Positions 1 through 5,916 of a DNA stretch of 9,692 nucleotides are shown piece after piece. Within the stretch, counting starts at the first letter, position 1. Each line of letters opens with the position of its first letter. Source of the DNA: Micromonosporaceae bacterium (GTDB taxonomy: Bacteria; Actinomycetota; Actinomycetes; Mycobacteriales; Micromonosporaceae). The stretch is taken from contig JADGHA010000132.1 in the NCBI GenBank assembly GCA_019689695.1, positions 1 through 9,692 on the forward strand, given 5' to 3'. The position numbers and the translations under genes are program-made. Below the pieces are notes generated by a model. The model was not told the origin of the DNA, did not search any database, and saw only the letters and a program-made list of their open reading frames with translations.

Positions 1-204
1 GTAGTGGGGCAGGTTGAGGCCGGTGCCGATGGCCACCTCCAGGACCCGGCCCTCGACCCGGGCACCGAGCCACTCCCGCCCACCACGGAACAGAGTCCTG
101 TCCAGGAAGGCGACCTGGTCGTCATAGTTCGCGGCCTGCTTGTCCCACACGCGCCGCTGCCGCGCGGTGAGGGTCTCATCCGTCTTGCGGGTACTGCCGG
201 TCAC
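1..204 (-). CDS. Class I SAM-dependent methyltransferase, N-terminal part (runs off the window)
   Basis: This is the first 68 codons of a minus-strand gene that continues beyond position 1. The reading starts at GTG (202-204), preceded by a good Shine-Dalgarno (GGAAGGA, about 8 nt upstream), which fixes the start. The product begins VTGSTRKTDETLTARQ and continues with the sequence WDKQAANYDDQVAFLDR. It ends in LEVAIGTGLNLPHY, at about residues 55-68. The E-V-A-x-G-T-G pattern is motif I, the SAM-binding loop of Rossmann-fold methyltransferases of the UbiE/Methyltransf_11 kind. In such enzymes the N-terminal helix with the W...YD pattern precedes the SAM loop, as here. The substrate cannot be inferred from this fragment. 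It is not obviously in an operon with anything visible: a tRNA gene and about 230 bp of non-coding DNA lie upstream. The family call is fairly secure; the role is unknown. Confidence 0.8.
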   Translation of the reverse strand, partial: MTGSTRKTDETLTARQRRVWDKQAANYDDQVAFLDRTLFRGGREWLGARVEGRVLEVAIGTGLNLPHY

Positions 205-282
205 TGTCGTGATCCTTCCGACCGTCGGTACGGGGAGGGGAGCAGTCCACATCAGACGCGGCGCTGGCGGCGTCGGCGATGG

Positions 283-321
283 CCCCATGGTCGCTTACCG
301 CACCCGGCGGCGACCATAGGG
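283..321 (-). terminator. Second hairpin downstream of tRNA-Pro; possible backup terminator
   Basis: The arms 283-294 and 310-321 are complementary at 11 of 12 positions, around a 15-nt loop. The one imperfect position is a U·G wobble if the minus strand is transcribed and a C/A mismatch if the plus strand is. The structure therefore favours minus-strand RNA, the direction of the tRNA and the methyltransferase. It lies about 115 nt beyond the tRNA 3' end and about 80 nt before the methyltransferase start. There is no U-tract, which is common for actinobacterial terminators. It could instead be a 5'-leader hairpin of the methyltransferase mRNA. Confidence 0.4.
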
Positions 322-384
322 GCGGCCGGAGAAGAAGTGTGAAGCTCCGAAGTCTGCCCCCGAGGGCTCCCCAGAGTGGGATTC

Positions 385-415
385 GGGCCAGTCTCCACCT
401 CCGGGAGACCGGCCC
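385..415 (-). terminator. Hairpin terminator of the tRNA-Pro transcript
   Basis: The arms 385-396 and 404-415 form a 12-bp stem with a 7-nt loop (397-403). The only non-Watson-Crick pair (390/410) is a G·U wobble in minus-strand RNA but a C/A mismatch in plus-strand RNA, so the structure is best formed by the tRNA transcript. It begins about 20 nt after the tRNA 3' end, a usual place for a terminator. No run of U follows. Confidence 0.55.
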
Positions 416-435
416 TGACCTGGTGTCTTGTTCTG

Positions 436-509
<74 letters not shown>

Positions 510-522
510 AGCGTGCCGAGCA

Positions 523-550
523 ATACTAGCTGACTCGCCTCGGCGCGCAA
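523..550 (-). promoter_or_regulatory. Promoter of tRNA-Pro
   Basis: On the minus strand TTGCGC (545-550) and TAGTAT (523-528) are separated by 16 nt. The -10 box ends 13 nt before the tRNA 5' end, placing the transcription start about 6-7 nt ahead of the mature tRNA, as expected for a stable-RNA promoter. The -10 matches the actinobacterial TAnnnT pattern; the -35 is only a partial match to TTGACA. Confidence 0.55.
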
Positions 551-574
551 CCAAGGTATCCCACCCAATGACGA

Positions 575-1477
575 TCAGCGCGGGATGAGGGTGAGGATCG
601 ACGCCTCCGGCGGGCAGGCGAACCGGACCGGGGCCGTCGGGTGAGTGCCCAGCCCCGCCGACACGTGCAGCCAGGCGTTCGAGCCCGGCCACCGGTGCAG
701 GCCCTTGGCCATCCGCCGGTCCAGGCCGCAGTTGGTCACGAGGGCGCCGACGCCCGGGACGCAGACCTGGCCGCCGTGCGTGTGGCCGGCCAGCAGCAGG
801 TCGAACCCGTCGGCCGCCATCCGATCCAGCAGTGCGGGCTCCGGCGAATGGGTCAGCGCCAGGTGAAGGTCGGCGGCGGGGTCGACCGAACCAGCCACCG
901 AGGGGTAGTCGTCGCGACCGATGTGCGGATCGTCGACTCCGACGGCCTCGATCGTCCGCCCGCCGGCCTTGAGAAGGCTGCGGGCATTGTTGAGGTCCGT
1001 CCAGCCGGCTCCGGTCAGCACCTCGCGCAGGTCCTCGTACGGCAGGGCCGCGCCTTCCACGCCGCGCGGCTCACGGTCCCGGCGGAAGTAGCCGAACGGG
1101 TTCTTCCAGACCGGCCCGTTGTAGTCGTTCGATCCGAAGACGAACGCGCCGGGATAGTCGAGCAGGGGCTGCAGGGCGCGCAGGGCCGCCGGTACGGCCT
1201 CGACGTGTGCCAGATTGTCGCCGGTGACCACGACCAGGTCCGGGTCGGTGGCGGCGAGCGCGGCCACCCATTCCTGCTTGCGCCGCTGGCCGGGCGTCAT
1301 GTGCAGGTCGGACAGGTGCAGGATCCGCAGGGGCTCCGCGTCTGTGGCCAGCACCGGCACGACGTACCGGCGCAGCGTGAACAGGTTCCGTTCGACCAGC
1401 GAGGCGTAGGCGAGGGTGGCGGCACCGAGCACTGCGGTGCCCGCCGCCACCCTCGCCACCCGTGCGGAGTTAGGCAT
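575..1477 (-). CDS. Membrane-anchored metallophosphoesterase (YkuE/YaeI-like, Rv3683 type)
   Basis: The product has 300 residues. Residues about 7-27 form one hydrophobic N-terminal segment, a likely signal anchor that would place the catalytic domain at or outside the membrane. The metallophosphoesterase motifs appear in order: D-x-H at 57-59 (SDLH), GDN at 86-88, GSND at 115-118, a histidine at about 210 (LTHS) and GHTHGGQ at 231-237. Family members bind two metal ions and hydrolyse phosphate esters; the natural substrate is not known. The third motif is GSND rather than the usual GNHD/E, so the usual catalytic histidine is absent. The ATG start lies 36 nt after the stop codon of the upstream PBP gene on the same strand, which suggests one operon and a link to cell-envelope metabolism. 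The Shine-Dalgarno is weak, consistent with coupling to the PBP gene. The family is certain and the substrate is not. Confidence 0.92.
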   Translation of the reverse strand: MPNSARVARVAAGTAVLGAATLAYASLVERNLFTLRRYVVPVLATDAEPLRILHLSDLHMTPGQRRKQEWVAALAATDPDLVVVTGDNLAHVEAVPAALRALQPLLDYPGAFVFGSNDYNGPVWKNPFGYFRRDREPRGVEGAALPYEDLREVLTGAGWTDLNNARSLLKAGGRTIEAVGVDDPHIGRDDYPSVAGSVDPAADLHLALTHSPEPALLDRMAADGFDLLLAGHTHGGQVCVPGVGALVTNCGLDRRMAKGLHRWPGSNAWLHVSAGLGTHPTAPVRFACPPEASILTLIPR

Positions 1478-1513
1478 GCCGACCAGGGTAGTGAGGGCTG
1501 CCGAGAGCGGCGC

Positions 1514-3967
1514 TCAGTTGTCCCGGCAGACTGGCGGACAGAGGGTTACGCCGCGACTGGGCTTCGTCGGACCAGGGCCCGGGGGAGGGGCGCCGGGGCC
1601 GCTGCTCACGTAGACCACCACGATGCCGCCCTTGACCGTGCGGCCGCTCGGGTCGGTCCGGGCGACGGTCCCGGCCGGGCAGTTGGACCGTTCAGGGTTG
1701 GAGCTGACCTCGGGGTCGAAGCCGGCGCCGCGCAGCCGCGCCCGGGCATCGTCGACCGGCTTGCACGTGACGTCGGGAATGCTCCGCTGGTCACCGAATG
1801 CCAGCTTCTCCGGCGGTGGGGCGAATTCCTCTGCCGGCAGGTCCCGTACCGCGTCCGCCAGCGTCTCGTAGACGGCCTTGTTGACCACTTGCCCGTGGAT
1901 GTCGCGACCGCCGACGTTCTGCCGCAGCTGGGTGGTCTGCGCCCAGTCCGGATCGGCGAGGATGCCACCCACCACCACCTGCTTGGTGCCGGCCACGAAG
2001 GCCGCGGTCCGGTTGGAGTCGGTGGTGCCGGACTTGCCGAAGACCGGCTTCTTGACAATGCCGTGGACGTTGGCCGCGGTCCCGCCGTTGCACTTGCCGA
2101 ACGCGGACTGGTCGCCGACCGGGCACCGGGCCGCGTCCACCGCCGCGCGCGCGACGTCCTTGTCGATCGCCTGGTGGCAGCTCGGGTTGGCGACGTCCAG
2201 CTTCTGGTTGGTGAAGGTGTCCAGGATCTCCCGAACCGGGGTCGGCGAGCAGTACTTCCCGTCCGCGGCGATGGTCGCGTACGCGTTGGCCAAATCAAGC
2301 GGGGTGGTCTGCGAGACGCCCAGAGTGAACGCGCCCCAGCCGTGCGCGGCCTGCTTGCTGCCGGCGTACTGGGCGTCGAGGCTGGACCGGAACTGAATAC
2401 CGAGCCGCTTGGCCACGTCGACCGCCTTCTCCGGGCCGACCCGTTCCTCGAGCGGGACGAAGTACGTGTTGACGGACCGGCCGAAGCCCGTCCACATGTT
2501 GCGCGGACCCCTCATCCAGCTCGGGTTGGCGTTCTCGACGCAGTAGAAGTGGCCGCACGAGGCGGGCCCGCCCTCTTCCACGGGGATCCTGGAGACGTAC
2601 CTGTCCTGCGCGTTGATGGTGTACGACAGCGGGTAGCCGTTCTCCAGAGCCGCGATCATCGTGAACAGCTTGAACGTGGAGCCGGCCTGGTAGCCGTCGA
2701 CGTCGCCACCGCCGGTCAGCAGCGGGTTGGTGGTGTTCGGCCGGCTGCCGCGCACTCCCTTCGACCGCTTCTTCGGGTCGGAGGACAACTTGTTCTGCGG
2801 GTTGGTCCGGCTGTCCAGCTTGAAGTGGCGGTTGACCGCCAGCGCCTGGACCCGGCCCGTGCCTGGTTCGACCGCCGCCACCATCAGCGCGTCCGGGTTG
2901 TCGGCCTTGACGATCTTGTCGATATGCTTCTGCGCCGCGGCCTGTATCTTCAGGTCGAGCGAGGTGATGATCTTGTAGCCGCCGCTCTTCAGCCGCCGCT
3001 CGCGGTCGTAGCTGTTGGCCCCGAAGGTCTCCTGCTCCAGCCACCAGCGGGTCAGGTAGTCGCAGAAGAAGCCCCACTTCGGCGCGGTGAGCTGGGAGGT
3101 GCACCCGTTCGGGGCGCGCTTGCCGGAGACCTTGATCTCGGTCTGCTTCGCCGCGTCCGCCTCGGCCCGGGAGATCGCGCCGGTCTTGGCCATCTGGTCG
3201 ATGACCCAGTTGCGCCGGTCCAGCGCGTCGGGCCTCTTGGCCGGATCGGTGGGGTCGAACGCGCTGGGCGCCTTGACCAGGCCGGCCAGCAGCGCGGCCT
3301 CGGGGACGGTCAGGTCCTTCGGCGGCTTGTTGAAGTAGACCTGGCTGGCGGCGAAGACGCCGTACGCGCCGTTGCCGAACGGCGCGATGTTCAGGTACCG
3401 CTCCAGGATCTGCTGCTTGGTGAGCCGCTTCTCCACCGCCATCGCGTACCGGATCTCACGCAGCTTGCGCGCGTTGGTGTCCTCGGTCGCGTCGACGACC
3501 TCCTGCGGGGTCCGGGCCGAGTAGGAGATGGCCATCCGGACGTACTGCATGGTGAGCGTGGAGGCACCCTGCTCGGTCTCGCCGGCGTTGTGGTTGGCCA
3601 CGAACGCGCGGGCGATGCCTTTGAGGTCGACGCCGTTGTGGTGGAAGAAGTTCTGGTCCTCGGCCGCGATGATCGCCTTCTGCATATTGTCCGACATCTG
3701 GTCCAGCGGTATGTCCCGCCGGTTCTCGTCGTACAGCATCGCGATCAACGTCTTGCCGTCGGAAGCGTACGCGTAGCTGATCTGCGGTGAGCGCTGCACA
3801 GTCAACTCGGTCGGCAGCTTGTCGAACGTCTCCGCACCGGCCTTGGCGGCCAGGCCGGATATCGCCGCCGCGGGAAAGGCGGCCGCCGCCACCACGACCC
3901 CGGCGAGGAGACCGCAGATCAACAGCGACGAAGCGTTGGTCAACAGGCCATGGTCGCGTCTGCGCAT
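1514..3967 (-). CDS. ponA2: Bifunctional class A penicillin-binding protein with PASTA domain (PonA2 type)
   Basis: This enzyme polymerises and cross-links peptidoglycan at the outer face of the membrane. A transmembrane anchor lies at about residues 9-37. The GT51 glycosyltransferase domain follows, with its catalytic glutamate in AAEDQNFF (E103) and the conserved blocks STLTMQYVR and RYLNIAPFGNGAYG. The transpeptidase domain has the active-site serine in GSTFK (S430 to K433), SVN at 498-500, and KSGTT at 645-649 where KTGT is usual. One PASTA domain spans about residues 729-790. A Pro/Gly-rich tail ending in two cysteines completes the protein. Twelve cysteines lie outside the membrane segment. 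The closest family I recognise is mycobacterial PonA2 (Rv3682). ATG 3967 is preferred because GAGG lies about 11 nt upstream. The alternative GTG 3976 is only 2 nt from that GAGG and would add three residues. It is divergent from wblA and probably co-transcribed with the downstream phosphoesterase. Confidence 0.95.
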   Translation of the reverse strand: MRRRDHGLLTNASSLLICGLLAGVVVAAAAFPAAAISGLAAKAGAETFDKLPTELTVQRSPQISYAYASDGKTLIAMLYDENRRDIPLDQMSDNMQKAIIAAEDQNFFHHNGVDLKGIARAFVANHNAGETEQGASTLTMQYVRMAISYSARTPQEVVDATEDTNARKLREIRYAMAVEKRLTKQQILERYLNIAPFGNGAYGVFAASQVYFNKPPKDLTVPEAALLAGLVKAPSAFDPTDPAKRPDALDRRNWVIDQMAKTGAISRAEADAAKQTEIKVSGKRAPNGCTSQLTAPKWGFFCDYLTRWWLEQETFGANSYDRERRLKSGGYKIITSLDLKIQAAAQKHIDKIVKADNPDALMVAAVEPGTGRVQALAVNRHFKLDSRTNPQNKLSSDPKKRSKGVRGSRPNTTNPLLTGGGDVDGYQAGSTFKLFTMIAALENGYPLSYTINAQDRYVSRIPVEEGGPASCGHFYCVENANPSWMRGPRNMWTGFGRSVNTYFVPLEERVGPEKAVDVAKRLGIQFRSSLDAQYAGSKQAAHGWGAFTLGVSQTTPLDLANAYATIAADGKYCSPTPVREILDTFTNQKLDVANPSCHQAIDKDVARAAVDAARCPVGDQSAFGKCNGGTAANVHGIVKKPVFGKSGTTDSNRTAAFVAGTKQVVVGGILADPDWAQTTQLRQNVGGRDIHGQVVNKAVYETLADAVRDLPAEEFAPPPEKLAFGDQRSIPDVTCKPVDDARARLRGAGFDPEVSSNPERSNCPAGTVARTDPSGRTVKGGIVVVYVSSGPGAPPPGPGPTKPSRGVTLCPPVCRDN

Positions 3968-4065
3968 CCACTTCACCGCCTCAGGGTACGTGAAGTCGAA
4001 ACCAGTTGCGTCCCGGAGAGTTGCCGAAGTCGCTGCGCGCCGGGCTCCGATGTGGTAACGCGCGT

Positions 4066-4117
4066 GCCCCCGGCATCTGGTTGCTCAGCGCGCCCCCGGC
4101 ATCTGGTTGCTCAGCGT
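4066..4117. repeat. 26-bp tandem duplication in the ponA2/wblA intergenic region
   Basis: Two adjacent copies with a period of 26 bp match at 25 consecutive positions (4066-4090 and 4092-4116). Each begins GCCCCCGG and ends TTGCTCAGCG. The match extends weakly to 4062 with one difference. The copies lie about 100-150 bp upstream of the PBP start and 260-310 bp upstream of the wblA start. They may be paired regulator sites or a recent slippage duplication. Confidence 0.9.
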
Positions 4118-4196
4118 GGTCAGACGTGTATGGAACTGGGTTGCATATTGCCGCCAGCGCTGGGTATGCGGCCCCGCGGCGCTTTCACCGACGATT

Positions 4197-4219
4197 CGCT
4201 ATTACGAAGCGTAATCGCG
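4197..4219. promoter_or_regulatory. 23-bp dyad resembling a BldD box
   Basis: The core ATTACG-AAG-CGTAAT (4201-4215) is a perfect inverted repeat. Beyond one mismatched pair it extends by three more pairs on each side (4197-4199 with 4217-4219). The published BldD consensus for Streptomyces is nTnACnC(A/T)GnGTnAn, and the core matches 8 of its 9 defined positions. It lies about 160 bp before the wblA start and about 230 bp before the PBP start. That some regulator binds here is likely; its identity as BldD is inference. Confidence 0.5.
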
Positions 4220-4269
4220 TGCGAGCGAACAGTCGTTTCAGGGGTTTATCGGGCAACAACGTGTAGTTA

Positions 4270-4282
4270 CCCAGCTACTGGG
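4270..4282. promoter_or_regulatory. Short dyad CCCAG-CTA-CTGGG upstream of wblA
   Basis: This is a perfect 5-bp inverted repeat with a 3-bp spacer, about 95 bp upstream of the wblA start codon. It could be an operator or a small hairpin in a long 5' leader. No known regulator motif is recognised. Confidence 0.3.
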
Positions 4283-4376
4283 CACGATCCGGCGGGTTCA
4301 ACGTATCGCCGCCGGTGGTCCCAGAACGTAGGTGGCCACTGGCTGGCCGGGGCATTTGCAAGGGGGTATGTGAACA

Positions 4377-4682
4377 GTGGGGATGATCGCAGATTGGCCC
4401 AGCATGGCGGCGTGCCGCGGCGGCGACCCGGACGCACTCTTCGTCCAGGGCGCCGAACAGAACGTCGCGAAGCGGATCTGCCGTAGTTGTCCCGTGCGGT
4501 ACGAGTGCCTGGCCGACGCGCTTGACAACCGCATCGAGTTCGGCGTGTGGGGCGGCATGACCGAACGAGAGCGCCGGGCACTGCTGCGCCGGCATCCTCA
4601 GGTGGCGAACTGGCGGAAGGCCTTCGAGGCCGCCATGCGCTCCACCGCTGAGAAGGAGAAAGAGCTGGTCACGGCCGGCTGA
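4377..4682 (+). CDS. wblA: WhiB-family iron-sulfur transcription factor, WblA/WhiB4 type
   Basis: The product has 101 residues. Four cysteines (C13, C35, C38, C44) in the order C-x21-C-x2-C-x5-C would bind the [4Fe-4S] cluster. The G-V-W-G-G turn lies at residues 56-60, followed by the basic segment MTERERRALLRRHP expected to contact DNA. The strings LFVQGAEQN, CLADALDN and EFGVWGGMTERERRALL are those of the WblA (Streptomyces) and WhiB4 (Mycobacterium) branch. WblA controls sporulation and antibiotic production in Streptomyces, and WhiB4 controls redox responses in M. tuberculosis. The start is GTG 4377: AGGGGG lies 10 nt upstream, the preceding in-frame TGA at 4371 excludes a longer form, and the N-terminus MGMIADW lines up with the WblA start as I recall it. 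It is divergent from ponA2, as in M. tuberculosis. The 3' end overlaps the convergent ATPase gene by 14 bp. Confidence 0.96.
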   Translation: MGMIADWPSMAACRGGDPDALFVQGAEQNVAKRICRSCPVRYECLADALDNRIEFGVWGGMTERERRALLRRHPQVANWRKAFEAAMRSTAEKEKELVTAG

Positions 4683-5826
4683 GTGGGCGTGCGAGCGCCG
4701 CACCGATAGTGCGCAGCCCGTCGATGTCGTGGACGTCGGCGGGCTGCGCAGGTACTTCGGCCACCGGCACCTCGGGAAAGTCGCGGGTGAACCGGCCCGC
4801 CACCCGCTTCTCCCGTACGCCCTGGTCGACCAGGCCCGCGTGGATCCGCAACACCTCGGCGGTGCTGTCGTGCTCACCGGCCTGGTCCAGGGCCGCGGCC
4901 GCGGCGAGGCTGCGCGCCGCGGACAGCTGGGGCAGTTGCGTGCGGTGGACCCGGTTGAGCACCAGCCCGGCGAGCGGCATCCGGTCCTGGCGCAGCCGGC
5001 CGGCGAAGTAGGCGGCCTCCCGGATCGCGTCCGGCTCCGGCGCCGCGACCAGCAGGAACGCCGTTTCCCGGTCCTGCAGGACGCGGTAGGTCTGTTCCGC
5101 GCGCTCCCGGAAGCCGCCGAACATCGAGTCGAGCGCGGCCACGAAGCCGGACAGGTCGCTGAGCAGCTGGGCGCCGAGCACCTTCTGCACCGCCCGGGAG
5201 AAGACTCCGAACGAGGCCGTCACCAGGTTGAACATGCTGCGCCCGCCGGCCCGCGCCGGAGCGAGCAGCAGCCGCAGCATCCGGCCGTCCAAGAAGCGCG
5301 CCAGCCGGGCCGGCGCGTCCAGGAAGTCCAGGGCGGAGCGGGACGGCGGGGTGTCCACGACGATCAGGTCCCACGTGTCGCGGGCGCGCAGCTGCCCCAG
5401 CTTCTCCATCGCCATGTACTCCTGCGTGCCGGCGAAGGTGGAGCTCATGGCCTGGTAGAACGGGTTGTTGAAGATCTCTTCGGCCTTCACCGGGTCGGTG
5501 TGCGCCAGCACCACCTCGTCGAAGGTCCGCTTCATGTCCAGCATCATGGCGTGCAGTTCGCCACCGCCGGCCGCGTCCACGCTTTTGACCAGCCGGGGGG
5601 TGTTGTCCAGCTCGGTCAGCCCGAGCGCCTGGGCCAGCCGGCGGGCCGGGTCGATGGTGAGCACGACCGTGCGGCGCCCGTGCTGCTCGGCGGCGCGCAG
5701 CGCCAGCGCCGCGGCCGTGGTGGTCTTGCCGACCCCGCCGGCGCCGCAACAGACGACGATCCGGACATCTCGATCGGCCAGGATCGAGTCGACGTCCAGC
5801 ACCGGCGCCTGGAGATCGGAAGCCAC
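4669..5826 (-). CDS. Get3/ArsA-like ATPase, second subunit gene (Rv3680/BagB type)
   Basis: The product is a cytoplasmic P-loop ATPase of 385 residues in the ArsA/Get3 (SIMIBI) class. The P-loop GAGGVGKTT is at 28-36, with the nucleotide lysine at K34. A switch I-like TIDPARRL lies near 57-64 and the switch II DTPPS at 158-162. The ArsA/Get3 signature is GKGGVGKT, whose first lysine contacts the partner subunit's nucleotide; here that lysine is replaced by A29. The blocks HAMMLDMKRTFDE and TQEYMAMEKLGQL match mycobacterial Rv3680. In M. tuberculosis this protein pairs with Rv3679 (the pair is also called BagA/BagB). The gene starts 90 nt after the end of the first ATPase gene, so one operon is likely. 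GTG 5826 gives an N-terminus close in length to Rv3680, but its Shine-Dalgarno is weak; GTG 5802 is possible. Despite the ArsA fold, no arsenite genes are nearby. Confidence 0.93.
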   Translation of the reverse strand: MASDLQAPVLDVDSILADRDVRIVVCCGAGGVGKTTTAAALALRAAEQHGRRTVVLTIDPARRLAQALGLTELDNTPRLVKSVDAAGGGELHAMMLDMKRTFDEVVLAHTDPVKAEEIFNNPFYQAMSSTFAGTQEYMAMEKLGQLRARDTWDLIVVDTPPSRSALDFLDAPARLARFLDGRMLRLLLAPARAGGRSMFNLVTASFGVFSRAVQKVLGAQLLSDLSGFVAALDSMFGGFRERAEQTYRVLQDRETAFLLVAAPEPDAIREAAYFAGRLRQDRMPLAGLVLNRVHRTQLPQLSAARSLAAAAALDQAGEHDSTAEVLRIHAGLVDQGVREKRVAGRFTRDFPEVPVAEVPAQPADVHDIDGLRTIGAALARPLSRP

Positions 5827-5916
5827 GCAGCGAGCGTATCCGGGTGGTGGCCGCCGAACCGCCGCGCCGCCGATGAGGTCGTGGTCACCACTGGAGGAGA
5901 CCGCCGCCGGGCCCGG

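Larger units (their letters stand above)
3968..4376. other. Divergent intergenic region between ponA2 and wblA
   Basis: This gap of about 410 bp is less GC-rich than its surroundings and holds no convincing gene. Open frames here lack a Shine-Dalgarno and have poor codon bias. From left to right it contains the PBP ribosome-binding area, the 26-bp tandem repeat (4066-4117), a perfect 10-bp palindrome CCAGCGCTGG (4154-4163), the BldD-like dyad (4197-4219), a second dyad CCCAG-CTA-CTGGG (4270-4282), and a strong AGGGGG Shine-Dalgarno (4361-4366) for wblA. I could not assign -35/-10 pairs for either gene with confidence. Confidence 0.7.

Noticed and set aside
641..3790. A plus-strand open frame of more than 1000 codons opposite the phosphoesterase and PBP genes
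   Set aside because: It spans two real antisense genes and the gap between them, is Arg/Gly/Val-rich without domains, and arises from the high GC of the opposite strand.
4006..4266. Possible small gene in the ponA2-wblA gap
   Set aside because: No Shine-Dalgarno, poor codon bias, and it runs through the tandem repeat and dyads.
4369..4384. TGTGA just before wblA as half of a CRP-type site
   Set aside because: The second half TCACA is absent at the expected spacing.
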